A stretch of DNA of 18,051 bases from an uncultured Clostridium sp. (GTDB lineage: Bacteria > Bacillota > Clostridia > TANB77 > CAG-465), in assembly GCA_900553785.1 (NCBI GenBank), contig USES01000020.1, positions 1-18,051 of the forward strand, read 5' to 3'. The translations under genes and the position numbers were made by a program. The notes under the pieces are model-generated. The model ran no database searches, was not told the DNA's origin, and was given only the letters and a program-made list of their open reading frames with translations. Positions 1 to 7,550 of this stretch are shown here, one piece after another. The first letter of the stretch is position 1. The number at the start of each line of letters is the position of its first letter.

Positions 1-734
1 CAGGAATTTGTACACAGCTTTTTTGGGGACTTCTACAAATATTTATATATAAAGCATTTTACGCTGGAAGTGGACAAAATGTTCCAATGGAATTTTCAAA
101 CTTAGTTACTTATGTATGGCTTCAACAAGCGTTATTTAGTTTAATATACATGAGGCAAAAAGATGGCGATGTAACGGCAAGTATAAAAGATGGAACAGTA
201 GCTTATGAATTAGTTAGACCATACAATTTATATATATGGTGGTATATAAAGTGCATAACTAGAAAACTAGCTATGGTAGCTTTAAGAATGGTGCCAGTAA
301 TAATAGTAGCTTTAGTTTTACCTGAACCATATTGTTTAAGTATGCCAGAATCTCTCAAGTCATTTTTAATGTCAATTCTTAATTTATCACTTGGCACGTT
401 ATTATTAGTTTCGATGTCTGTGTTGATGCAGATTTTGGTGTTTTTTACTTATGATGATAAGGGAATAAACAGTATATTTTATACATTTGCTGAATTGTTA
501 GCAGGTTTAACTTTACCTATACCACTTTTACCTGATATACTCCAAAAAATTTCATATTATTTACCTTTTAGACTTATAGGAGATTTATCATTTAGGGTGT
601 ATTCTGGAGATATTCCTTTTAATGAAAGTGTAATCGACTTAGGTTTTCAAGTATTTTGGTTAGTGGCTTTAGTAGCCATTGGGGTATGTTTGATGAAAAA
701 AGCAACTAAAAAAGTTTGTATACAAGGAGGTTAA
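1..734 (+). CDS. ABC-2 type transporter permease, 5'-truncated by the window edge
   Basis: Membrane subunit of an ABC transporter of unknown substrate. The reading frame is open back to base 3, upstream of the first visible ATG at 87. The residues there (GLLQIFIYKAF, then NVPMEFSNLVTYVW) look like the first membrane span and following loop of an ABC-2 permease, so the gene runs off the left edge. The visible 244 residues hold several hydrophobic spans and the region DGTVAYELVRPYNLY, close to the G-x-(I/V)-x-x-x-L-(I/L)-R-P stretch typical of the ABC2_membrane_6 (COG4587/COG3694) permeases. It ends one base before the next permease gene, whose ribosome binding site lies inside its last codons, so the two are translationally linked. 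The ATPase subunit gene is expected off the left edge (inference). Confidence 0.85.
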   Translation, partial: GICTQLFWGLLQIFIYKAFYAGSGQNVPMEFSNLVTYVWLQQALFSLIYMRQKDGDVTASIKDGTVAYELVRPYNLYIWWYIKCITRKLAMVALRMVPVIIVALVLPEPYCLSMPESLKSFLMSILNLSLGTLLLVSMSVLMQILVFFTYDDKGINSIFYTFAELLAGLTLPIPLLPDILQKISYYLPFRLIGDLSFRVYSGDIPFNESVIDLGFQVFWLVALVAIGVCLMKKATKKVCIQGG

Positions 735-735
735 A

Positions 736-1497
736 ATGTTTAAATATATATCAATGCATATAAAGTCTCAGTTGGAATACAAAACATCTTTTATATTTTT
801 GTGCATATCGCAATTATTAACATTTTCGATGTATTATCTGTCGTTTTATTCACTATTTAAAAAGTTTGGAATGATAAAGTCATTTAGTATATATCAAGTA
901 ATGCTCTGTTTTGCGGTTGTACAATTTGGCGAGTCATTAGCCGAAGCACTATTTAGGGGATTTGATAAGTTTTCTGAGTTAATTAAAAGAGGAAATTTTG
1001 ATCTTTTACTTATAAGGCCACAAAGCATATTTTACCAAGTAATAGGAACAAAAATTGAAATAGCAAAACTTGTTAAAACTTTAGCATCATTAGGATTTAC
1101 ATTATATGCTGTAGTAAAATTAAACTTAGGAATAAGTGCGATTCCACTTATTATAATAATGTTGATTGGTAGTACTGTAATTTTTGCTTCAATAATTATA
1201 ATTGGAGCTGCATTTTGTTTTGTTACTACTGAAGGACTAGAAATTGTAAATATATTTGTTTATGGAACAAGAGATTTTGCCCAATATCCAATTGGAATGT
1301 TTAATAGAGCTATTCAAATATTTTTTACATATTTAATACCTATAGCACTAACGTCATATTATCCAATGTTATATTTAACGGGTGTATCAAGTAACATTTG
1401 GTATTGCTTTATGCCGTTTATTAGCATAATTACTTTAATAGTCTCTATTTTAATATTTAATCTTGGTGTAAAAAAATATAAAAGTAGTGGTTCATAG
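736..1497 (+). CDS. ABC-2 type transporter permease, second subunit
   Basis: A 253-residue polytopic membrane protein with about six hydrophobic spans. It resembles the second permease of the paired ABC2_membrane_6 exporters. The stretch FDLLLIRPQSIFYQ at about residues 89-102 matches the family's L-(I/L)-R-P motif after a cytoplasmic loop, and the same motif occurs in the preceding permease, so the two probably form a heterodimer. The AAGGAGG binding site at 724-730 lies within the end of the upstream gene, five bases before the ATG. A hairpin terminator follows about 30 bases after the stop. Members of this group are usually annotated as drug, lipid or peptide exporters, but nothing here identifies the cargo. 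Confidence 0.85.
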   Translation: MFKYISMHIKSQLEYKTSFIFLCISQLLTFSMYYLSFYSLFKKFGMIKSFSIYQVMLCFAVVQFGESLAEALFRGFDKFSELIKRGNFDLLLIRPQSIFYQVIGTKIEIAKLVKTLASLGFTLYAVVKLNLGISAIPLIIIMLIGSTVIFASIIIIGAAFCFVTTEGLEIVNIFVYGTRDFAQYPIGMFNRAIQIFFTYLIPIALTSYYPMLYLTGVSSNIWYCFMPFISIITLIVSILIFNLGVKKYKSSGS

Positions 1498-1529
1498 AAG
1501 TTAAAATTTTGAATAATTTGTTACCAACT

Positions 1530-1575
1530 AAAAGCTTTAAAAGTCAATGTTTTTATTGGCTTTTAGAGCTTTTTA
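1530..1575 (+). terminator. Rho-independent terminator after the permease pair
   Basis: A 19-bp stem (1530-1548 with 1555-1573), complementary apart from two G-U wobbles, has a 6-nt loop and runs into a T tract at 1570-1575. It ends the ABC permease operon before the cad-type promoter. Confidence 0.85.
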
Positions 1576-1628
1576 TATATGAACAATAATAAAATATTGA
1601 GATAGTAATAAATAAATTTATTTAAATA

Positions 1629-1657
1629 TTGACATACAATAGTGTAAGTGATAATAT
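1629..1657 (+). promoter_or_regulatory. Sigma-A promoter of the arsR-cadA operon
   Basis: TTGACA at 1629-1634, a 17-bp spacer, and TATAAT-like TAATAT at 1652-1657. This is a near-consensus promoter, placed so that transcription would start around 1664, inside the palindromic operator that follows. Confidence 0.85.
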
Positions 1658-1661
1658 ATTC

Positions 1662-1685
1662 TCATATGAACAAGTATTCATATGA
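1662..1685. promoter_or_regulatory. ArsR/SmtB-type operator
   Basis: A perfect 9-bp inverted repeat, TCATATGAA (1662-1670) and TTCATATGA (1677-1685), separated by 6 bp. The core ATATGAAC-N4-ATTCATAT matches the imperfect 12-2-12 operators known for SmtB, CadC and CzrA repressors. It begins 4 bp after the -10 box and ends at the Shine-Dalgarno of the repressor gene, so a bound repressor would block transcription start. Binding by the adjacent repressor is inferred from position and motif. Confidence 0.85.
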
Positions 1686-1696
1686 AAGGAGAATGT

Positions 1697-2044
1697 ATGG
1701 AAATTTGTGAACAGACAGTTATACACAAAGATATAATAGATAATATTTCTTGCAAACTGTTAGATGAGGATAAATCAATAGATTTAGCAGAATTTTTTAA
1801 AATATTCGGAGATAGTACAAGAATTAAAATTTTGAATGCACTAAGTTTTTCAAAGCTTTGTGTTTGTGATATATCTTATTTGCTTGGAATGAACCAATCT
1901 GCTATTTCACACCAACTTAAGATACTTAAGCAAGCTAAAATTGTAAGGTATGAGAGAGTTGGAAAAATCGTATACTATGAAATAGATGATGATCATATAG
2001 GAAAAATATTTAAGATGGGAGTTGAACATATTGAAGAAATTTAA
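1697..2044 (+). CDS. cadC: ArsR/SmtB-family metal-sensing repressor, CadC-like
   Basis: A 115-residue winged-helix repressor expected to release its operator on binding Zn, Cd or Pb. I chose ATG 1697, which is 5 bp after AAAGGAG (1685-1691). The upstream in-frame ATG at 1682 lies in the operator and has no binding site. FGDSTRIKILNAL (37-49) and the recognition helix around MNQSAISHQLKIL (65-77) are characteristic. LCVCD (54-58) plus Cys4 supply a CadC-type alpha-3N thiolate site, and D98, H100, H111 and E114 fit the alpha-5 site D-x-H-(10)-H-x-x-E of SmtB and CadC. Both metal sites therefore seem present, although CadC's second N-terminal cysteine is not at the usual spacing. The 3' end overlaps the ATPase gene. 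Confidence 0.9.
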   Translation: MEICEQTVIHKDIIDNISCKLLDEDKSIDLAEFFKIFGDSTRIKILNALSFSKLCVCDISYLLGMNQSAISHQLKILKQAKIVRYERVGKIVYYEIDDDHIGKIFKMGVEHIEEI

Positions 2045-4091
2045 GTATACATTGCAAGGTTTAGATTGTGCAAACTGTGCAAGAAAAATAGATGAAGCTA
2101 TTAAAAAGTCTGGTAAAGTGGAAAATGCTGTAGTAAATTTTAACACTTTAACGTTAAGTTTTATGGCCGAGAGCGATGAAGAAGAATTTATTAAATCTGT
2201 AGTTGCTAAGATAGAGCCAGATGTTATAGTTACTAAATTAGGAAATGAAACTCCTAAAGAAAAAACTAGTACGGATGTGGCCAATATTGTTAGATTTATT
2301 TTAGGTATAGTGGCAGCTGTTTTAAGTATGGTTATAACAAATAAAATTGTAAGTGAAATTTTAATAATAGTCTCTTATTTATTGTTGATATATAGAGTAT
2401 TTTTGGTTGCTATAAAACAAGTATTTAAAAATAAAGTACTTGATGAAAATACACTAATTTGTATATCTGCAGTTGGGGCATATGCAGTAGGAAAGCACAT
2501 GGAAGGAATTATGGTTTTAGCTTTGTATGAATTTGGAAAAATTTTGGAAGCTAAGGCTATAAACAAAACTCGTAGAAGTATAAGAGCTTTAATGGATATA
2601 AAACCAGAATATGCTAATTTGAAAGTAGGAGATAGTTTTACTCAGGTTAGCCCTGAACAGGTTAAAATAGGTGACATTGTTGTGATTAAACCTGGTGAAA
2701 GAGTTCCTGTAGATGGCATTGTTATAAATGGTGAAACTAATGTAGATAATGCCGCATTAACAGGAGAATCTAAATATGTATCACTTGGTGTAGGAGACCA
2801 AATATTAGCCGGTGGGATAAATATAGATGGTGCTGTAGAGGTAAGAGTTGACAGAGAATATGCAACTACTACAGTTGCAAGAATACTTGAACTTACTGAG
2901 AATGCCACAGATAGAAAAGCAAAAACCGAAAATACAGTTGCCTCATTAGCAAAAATATATGTTCCAACTGTCATGATACTTGCTGTATTAGTAGCTTTAG
3001 TTTTACCTTTAATAACAAGTCTAACATATAGTCAGAGCATATATAGAGGGTTAATATTTTTAGTTATATCTTGTCCTTGCGCTATAGCAATATCTGTACC
3101 GCTTAGTTATTTTTGTGGTATAGGTAAGGCATCTAGTATAGGAGTCTTAGTTAAAGGAAGTGACTACTTAGATAGTTTAAAAGATTTAAAAACTATAGTA
3201 ATGGATAAAACAGGTACAATTACAACTGGTAAGTTTAGTGTTAGCAATATTGTAGTTATAGATGAAAAATATACTAAAGAAGAAATATTGAATTTATGCC
3301 GACTTGGCGAAAGCTTTTCTAATCACCCAATAGCTAAAGCTATTTTGGATGGTAATGTGGTAGATTCAAGTAAAGTTAAGGGATATAATGAGATATCTGG
3401 AAAAGGTATAAGTTTTGAATATGAAGGCAAGAAGATATTAGTAGGAAATAGCAATTTAGTTGAGGCAAAGAACGACAATATAGATTTAACTAGAGTTTAT
3501 GTAAGTGTAGATAAAAATGTTATTGGTTACTTGGAGTTAGAAGATATTTTAAAAGAAGAGGCTTCGCGTGTAATATCTGAACTTAAAGAAAAAGGGATAC
3601 ATGTAAAAATGTTTACAGGAGATAATGAAAGCGTTGCAAGACGTGTGGCTTCAGAAGTAAATATCGATGATGTGTATTATAACATGTTACCACAAGATAA
3701 ATATTCTGAATTAGAGCAGATAATAGGCACAAATGAATCAAAAGATTCTAAGGTGGCTTTTGTTGGTGATGGGATAAATGATTCACCTGTTTTAGCATTA
3801 GCGGATGTAGGAATATCTATGGGAGGAGTTGGCTCAAATAGTGCAATTGAGGCATCAGATGTTGTAATAATGACAGATAACCTTGAAAAAATACAAGATG
3901 CTATGAACATCTCTAAGTATACAAGTAAGATTATTAAACAAAACTTAGTATTTGCACTAGGTACAAAAATATTATTTTTAGTATTGAGTACTATAGGATT
4001 AACAGGAATGGCTTTTGCTATATTTGCAGACGTAGGAGTTACAGTACTAACGATATTAAATAGTATTAGAATATTAAAAAAGAAAATATAA
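2031..4091 (+). CDS. cadA: Heavy-metal P1B-type ATPase (Zn/Cd/Pb exporter)
   Basis: An ATP-driven efflux pump of about 686 residues in the cytoplasmic membrane. TTG 2031 is the favoured start, since GGGAG (2017-2021) precedes it by 9 bp; another TTG at 2022 abuts that site. An N-terminal HMA domain carries GLDCANCAR with C13 and C16. The transmembrane metal site CPC (348-350) lies in ISCPCAIAISVPL. The phosphorylation motif DKTGT starts at D392, the SNHPIA histidine is near 432, TGD precedes the hinge, and GDGINDSP contains D580. A conserved Lys in the penultimate span and Asp in the final span (FADVGVTVL) fit the P1B-2 subgroup (Zn/Cd/Pb) rather than copper pumps. It overlaps the repressor gene by 14 bp, implying translational coupling, and is induced by metal through that repressor (inference). 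Confidence 0.93.
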   Translation: MKKFKYTLQGLDCANCARKIDEAIKKSGKVENAVVNFNTLTLSFMAESDEEEFIKSVVAKIEPDVIVTKLGNETPKEKTSTDVANIVRFILGIVAAVLSMVITNKIVSEILIIVSYLLLIYRVFLVAIKQVFKNKVLDENTLICISAVGAYAVGKHMEGIMVLALYEFGKILEAKAINKTRRSIRALMDIKPEYANLKVGDSFTQVSPEQVKIGDIVVIKPGERVPVDGIVINGETNVDNAALTGESKYVSLGVGDQILAGGINIDGAVEVRVDREYATTTVARILELTENATDRKAKTENTVASLAKIYVPTVMILAVLVALVLPLITSLTYSQSIYRGLIFLVISCPCAIAISVPLSYFCGIGKASSIGVLVKGSDYLDSLKDLKTIVMDKTGTITTGKFSVSNIVVIDEKYTKEEILNLCRLGESFSNHPIAKAILDGNVVDSSKVKGYNEISGKGISFEYEGKKILVGNSNLVEAKNDNIDLTRVYVSVDKNVIGYLELEDILKEEASRVISELKEKGIHVKMFTGDNESVARRVASEVNIDDVYYNMLPQDKYSELEQIIGTNESKDSKVAFVGDGINDSPVLALADVGISMGGVGSNSAIEASDVVIMTDNLEKIQDAMNISKYTSKIIKQNLVFALGTKILFLVLSTIGLTGMAFAIFADVGVTVLTILNSIRILKKKI

Positions 4092-4094
4092 AAA

Positions 4095-4125
4095 TTAAGG
4101 AGATAGAAGGGTTCTATCTCCTTAA
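4095..4125. terminator. Perfect 14-bp hairpin after cadA
   Basis: 4095-4108 pairs perfectly with 4112-4125 around a GGG loop, just after the cadA stop. On the plus strand it is followed by AAAAGGG with no U tract. On the minus strand it is followed by TTTTTATATTTT. It is either a 3'-end stabiliser or weak terminator for cadA, or a terminator facing antisense transcripts. Confidence 0.6.
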
Positions 4126-4187
4126 AAAGGGTAAATAATAATATATATAAAAGGGTTTATGAAAAAGGATAATAATGTATTTATGTA

Positions 4188-4216
4188 TTGTAAATACAAC
4201 GATAGTATAATATAAT
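4188..4216 (+). promoter_or_regulatory. Upstream sigma-A-like promoter
   Basis: TTGTAA at 4188-4193, 17-bp spacer, TATAAT at 4211-4216. It would give an mRNA leader of about 130 nt for the gene at 4357, and both Spo0A-like boxes would lie just downstream of its start site. Confidence 0.6.
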
Positions 4217-4228
4217 TTTGCTATAAAA

Positions 4229-4279
4229 TTTGTCAAAAAATAATCTGATTCATTAAAACAAATGTAACTTTTTGTCGAA
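4229..4279. promoter_or_regulatory. Pair of Spo0A-box-like sites
   Basis: TTTGTCGAA at 4271-4279 matches the core Spo0A box (TGTCGAA) exactly. TTTGTCAAA at 4229-4237 differs at one position. The two are in the same orientation 42 bp apart, about four helical turns. The exact box lies about 30 bp upstream of the proximal -35 and downstream of the distal promoter. Spo0A control is inferred from the motif alone. Confidence 0.45.
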
Positions 4280-4309
4280 TTTAATAGGAGGATATTGTTG
4301 CAAAAATAG

Positions 4310-4338
4310 TTGAATTAAAAAAATAGTTATTGTAAAAT
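4310..4338 (+). promoter_or_regulatory. Proximal sigma-A-like promoter
   Basis: TTGAAT at 4310-4315, 17-bp spacer, TAAAAT at 4333-4338. The predicted start near 4345 would leave only a 12-nt leader, which still includes the G-rich binding site at 4346-4351. Confidence 0.55.
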
Positions 4339-4356
4339 ATAACCAGGGGGGATAAT

Positions 4357-5127
4357 ATGAAAGAAAACCAAAACAACATTGTTGTATTTTTATTAATTTT
4401 ATTACTTTTAATAGTTATTGGAATGTCTGTATTTATAGTTGTAGATAAATTGCCAAAACAAAACACAAATAATGTGCAAAATGAGGATAATGGATCAAAT
4501 ACAGATAATGTGCAAAATGGAAATAATGTACCAAGCCAGAAAACTATATTATACAAGGATAGCACTATGAATTTAGTGTATGATATAGAAAAAACAGCAT
4601 ATAACGAAGCTCAGAACTTTTCTATAAAAGTAAAACTTCCGTATGTAAATATAGACTCAACTTATGCTGAAGAAATAAATAAAGCAATCATTAACATAGA
4701 ATTAGAAACGTATAATACTGTTTCATATTCTTCATATTTAAATGATAATATTTTATCTATTGTTATAAGGATGGCTAATAGGTTGGCAGCAATAGAGGAG
4801 GTTTATTACCTTGTATATAACATAGATATATACACTGGTGAAAGAGTTTCAAATGCAGAAATATTAAATTATTTAAATACAACAGAAGAAAAGGTATTAA
4901 AGCAATTACCTGAAAAGTATAAGAATGCTTTTGTTTCAATTTGGAAAGATCATCTTAACGAGGTGTATGAAGACTATACAAAGTCAGATGTGTATAAGGA
5001 GACTGTGTCTCAAAATACTTATTCTGCAATGTTTATTGGAAAAAATAAGTCTTTAAAGGTTATAGGAAGAATATATGCACTTATTGGACACGGTTGTTAT
5101 TATGAAGTAATGGATATCGATTTGTAA
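4357..5127 (+). CDS. Membrane-anchored RsiV-like (DUF3298-like) protein
   Basis: A 256-residue protein of uncertain role. A short charged N-terminus and one strong hydrophobic span (about residues 8-28) precede a low-complexity Asn-rich linker with a repeated NVQN unit (about 39-58), so the rest is probably outside the membrane. The domain from about residue 75 resembles the extracellular DUF4163/DUF3298 fold of RsiV and PdaC: a V-K-L-P-x-V strand, YLNDNILSIVI, and YNIDIYTGERVS, which is like the typical Y-N-x-D-x-x-T-G-x-x-(I/V) segment. No polysaccharide deacetylase domain or sigma-factor gene is adjacent, so an anti-sigma role is not supported. It is a single gene with its own promoters and terminator. 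The binding site is an unusual run of six Gs (4346-4351). Confidence 0.75.
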   Translation: MKENQNNIVVFLLILLLLIVIGMSVFIVVDKLPKQNTNNVQNEDNGSNTDNVQNGNNVPSQKTILYKDSTMNLVYDIEKTAYNEAQNFSIKVKLPYVNIDSTYAEEINKAIINIELETYNTVSYSSYLNDNILSIVIRMANRLAAIEEVYYLVYNIDIYTGERVSNAEILNYLNTTEEKVLKQLPEKYKNAFVSIWKDHLNEVYEDYTKSDVYKETVSQNTYSAMFIGKNKSLKVIGRIYALIGHGCYYEVMDIDL

Positions 5128-5132
5128 GTGTT

Positions 5133-5160
5133 AAAAAGTCTAGCTTTTGCTAGACTTTTT
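5133..5160 (+). terminator. Rho-independent terminator
   Basis: A perfect 12-bp stem (5133-5144 with 5149-5160) with a TTTT loop and five Ts at its 3' end, 6 bp after the RsiV-like gene. Confidence 0.9.
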
Positions 5161-5201
5161 GCTGTTTAAAAAACTTGTCAGATTTGCTTTAAAGTGTATA
5201 G

Positions 5202-5230
5202 TTGTAAAAACTTTAATTCTGTAATATAAT
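5202..5230 (+). promoter_or_regulatory. Sigma-A promoter of trmFO-holA
   Basis: TTGTAA at 5202-5207, 17-bp spacer, perfect TATAAT at 5225-5230, followed by GAGGAG (5245-5250) before trmFO. Confidence 0.8.
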
Positions 5231-5258
5231 TATATGCGAAAATTGAGGAGACAAATTG

Positions 5259-6569
5259 ATGGAAAAAACAATAAATGTTATAGGGGCTGGCCTTGCGGGG
5301 TGCGAATGCTCATACATATTAGCAAAGCATGGATATAAAGTGAATTTGTATGAAATGAAACCCAAAAACTTTTCACCAGCACATACCAATAGTAATTTTG
5401 CTGAGCTTGTATGCAGTAATTCATTAAAATCTGAAGAGTTAACTAATGCATGTGGTTTGCTTAAAGCAGAGATGAATGAAATGGGATCTATAATAGTTGA
5501 GTCTGCATTAAATAGTCGAGTAAAAGCCGGAGCGGCTCTTGCTGTAGATAGGGATAAGTTTAGCGAGTATATAACAGAAAAAATTAAATCAGAGAAAAAT
5601 ATTAGTATAATTTATGAAGAAGTAACAGATATACCAAGTATGAAAGGCACTATAGTTATTGCAACAGGTCCACTCACAAGTGAGAAGCTTTCATCTAGTT
5701 TGTCTTTAATTTTAGGAGAAGAAAAGCTATATTTTTATGATGCAGCAGCTCCTATTGTACTTGCAAGTAGTATAGATATGAGTATAGCTTACGAAAAAGA
5801 TAGATGGGTAGAAGATAAGCCAGGAGATTATCTGAATTTACCTATGACAAAAGAAGAATATGACCGTTTTTATAACGAGTTAATAAATGCTAGAAGTGCA
5901 GAACGTCATGCGTTTGATAAATTAGAAAACATAGAACATTTTGACGGATGTATGCCTGTAGAGGCTCTTGCATTAAAAGGCGAAAAAACATTGCTATTTG
6001 GACCATTAAAGCCTGTTGGATTAAGAAGAGATGAAACACATAAACCATATGCAGTAGTACAACTTAGAGCTGAAAACGAGCAAAAAACCATGTATAACTT
6101 AGTTGGATTTCAAACAAGTTTAGCTTTTCCTGAACAAAAAAGAGTATTTAGTTTAATACCGGGACTTCAAAATGCAGAGTTTGTGAGATATGGAGTTATG
6201 CATAGAAACACATATATAAATGCACCAAAGCTTTTAGATAACACATTTAAACTTAAAGAAAAGAATATATACTTTGCAGGTCAGATAAGTGGTGTTGAAG
6301 GTTATGTTGAATCTGCAGCTAGTGGTATGGTAGTTGCATATAGCATAATTTATGGCAAAAACATATTTAAACCTACTACGATGCTTGGTTCACTTTCAAA
6401 GTATATATCTCAAGAAAATAACAATTTTCAACCTATGAACGCAAATTTCGGTATAATTGAACCTCTTGAGAAAAATATTAGAGATAAAAAACAAAAATAT
6501 GAAGCATATGCTACAAGATCTATGAATGATATAAAGGAGTTAAAAAATGAGCTTAAAGGTATTGGATGA
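5259..6569 (+). CDS. trmFO: FAD/folate-dependent tRNA (uracil-54-C5)-methyltransferase
   Basis: TrmFO makes ribothymidine at position 54 of the tRNA T-loop in the cytoplasm, taking the methylene group from 5,10-methylene-THF and using FAD as reductant. The 436 residues match the usual family length. The N-terminal dinucleotide-binding motif GAGLAGCE (about 9-16) leads into the highly conserved region with ELVCSNSLKSEE (C52). A second conserved cysteine occurs in FDGCMPVEAL (C231), followed by FGPLKPVGL and, near the C-terminus, FAGQISGVEGYVES. The two cysteines correspond to those implicated in catalysis in the Bacillus enzyme. I chose ATG 5259, eight bases after GAGGAG; the TTG at 5256 is possible. 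The last 23 bp overlap holA. Confidence 0.96.
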   Translation: MEKTINVIGAGLAGCECSYILAKHGYKVNLYEMKPKNFSPAHTNSNFAELVCSNSLKSEELTNACGLLKAEMNEMGSIIVESALNSRVKAGAALAVDRDKFSEYITEKIKSEKNISIIYEEVTDIPSMKGTIVIATGPLTSEKLSSSLSLILGEEKLYFYDAAAPIVLASSIDMSIAYEKDRWVEDKPGDYLNLPMTKEEYDRFYNELINARSAERHAFDKLENIEHFDGCMPVEALALKGEKTLLFGPLKPVGLRRDETHKPYAVVQLRAENEQKTMYNLVGFQTSLAFPEQKRVFSLIPGLQNAEFVRYGVMHRNTYINAPKLLDNTFKLKEKNIYFAGQISGVEGYVESAASGMVVAYSIIYGKNIFKPTTMLGSLSKYISQENNNFQPMNANFGIIEPLEKNIRDKKQKYEAYATRSMNDIKELKNELKGIG

Positions 6570-7515
6570 TGATATAAAAAATAAAAAACTTCAGCATGTA
6601 TATTTTTTCTTTGGTGATGATTTATATGAACTTGAAAGATATGTAGATAAAGTAAAAAAAACATACGGCAATTTAGAGTTAGGTGTTAACTTTTTTCAAT
6701 TGGATAAAAGCAATATAGATACATTACTAGATATATGTACTAGTGTTTCATTTTTTGGTGAAGAAAAACTGGTAGTAGTAAAAGATACAAAACTAAAATT
6801 TAATTTGGATTTGTTGAGCGAGTTGAAAAATACTGAAACAACAGTTGTAATAATAGAGCCAGAAGTGGATAAAAGGACGTCTGAGTACAAAAAAATACAA
6901 AAGTTAGCAGTATGCGTTGAATTTGCTGAGCTCAAGGCTAAAGATGCCGCAAGTTATGTGCGTAAAGTTTTAGCAGGATATAAAATAAATGTGAGTGATG
7001 AAGTGGCAGCATATATGGTAGAAGTATGCACGCCTAATAAACAACTTTTAATAAATGAATTTAGAAAAATAGTCGCGTATTTAAAAGAGGGAGAAACTTT
7101 AACAAAAGACATAATAGATAAAATATGTGTGAGAACCTTAGATGCGAAGATATTTGACGTAATAGATAACATTATTGCAAAGAAAAAGGATGTGGCTTTT
7201 AGACAGCTAGATGACCTTATTGAAGGAAAAACATATATAGGAGTGATATCTTCTGTAATATATAAGCAACTTAAACAGTTATATTTAATAAAGCTTTTAG
7301 AAGAAAAGGCGAAAAACGAAAATAGTAGGATTGACGTAGCACAAACTTTGTCTATAAATCCATTTGTATATAGTAAGTTATCCAAAATTAAAGGTATGTA
7401 TACTTTACAAGAATTAGAAAATTTACTTTTAGAATTTGCCGAGTATGATTTAAATTCAAAAATTGGACTTGATGATGCTGTGTTAGGATTAAAAAGAATA
7501 GTGGCGTTGATGTAA
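6547..7515 (+). CDS. holA: DNA polymerase III delta subunit
   Basis: Clamp-loader subunit that opens the beta sliding clamp. The 322 residues fit the Firmicute HolA/YqeN length. The N-terminus HVYFFFGDDLYELERYVDKV (about 17-36) is the degenerate nucleotide-binding-fold start typical of delta, followed by the FGEEKLVVVKD strand and, in the middle, LLINEFRKIVAYL and the LDAKIFDVIDNI helix of domain II and III. The binding site AAAGGAG (6533-6539) lies within trmFO, and the start overlaps the trmFO end by 23 bp, so expression is probably coupled. In many Firmicutes holA is followed by rpsT and then gpr. Here rpsT is absent and a convergent carboxypeptidase gene sits between holA and gpr. Confidence 0.92.
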   Translation: MSLKVLDDDIKNKKLQHVYFFFGDDLYELERYVDKVKKTYGNLELGVNFFQLDKSNIDTLLDICTSVSFFGEEKLVVVKDTKLKFNLDLLSELKNTETTVVIIEPEVDKRTSEYKKIQKLAVCVEFAELKAKDAASYVRKVLAGYKINVSDEVAAYMVEVCTPNKQLLINEFRKIVAYLKEGETLTKDIIDKICVRTLDAKIFDVIDNIIAKKKDVAFRQLDDLIEGKTYIGVISSVIYKQLKQLYLIKLLEEKAKNENSRIDVAQTLSINPFVYSKLSKIKGMYTLQELENLLLEFAEYDLNSKIGLDDAVLGLKRIVALM

Positions 7516-7550
7516 AAACTAGGACTTAAAACATAAGGCCTAGTTTTTAC
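7512..7550. terminator. Bidirectional terminator between holA and the carboxypeptidase gene
   Basis: A perfect 12-bp stem (7512-7523 with 7539-7550) with A-rich and T-rich flanks on opposite sides. It overlaps the stop codons of both convergent genes and can terminate both. Confidence 0.88.

Larger units (their letters stand above)
4126..4356. other. Intergenic regulatory region ahead of the RsiV-like gene
   Basis: About 230 bp without a gene. It holds a 7-bp hairpin (4177-4183 with 4191-4197), two sigma-A-like promoters and two Spo0A-box-like sites, listed separately. The GGAGG at 4287-4291 is followed only by a three-codon TTG frame, so I do not call a gene there. Confidence 0.6.

Noticed and set aside
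39..60. TATATATAA stretch near the left edge as a promoter
   Set aside because: It lies inside the open frame of the truncated permease.
1682..1696. ATG 1682 as the start of the ArsR-family gene
   Set aside because: It lies inside the operator and has no Shine-Dalgarno, whereas ATG 1697 follows AAAGGAG at good spacing.
4177..4197. Hairpin at 4177-4197 as a terminator
   Set aside because: Only 7 bp of AU pairs, no T tract, and it overlaps the -35 of a good promoter.
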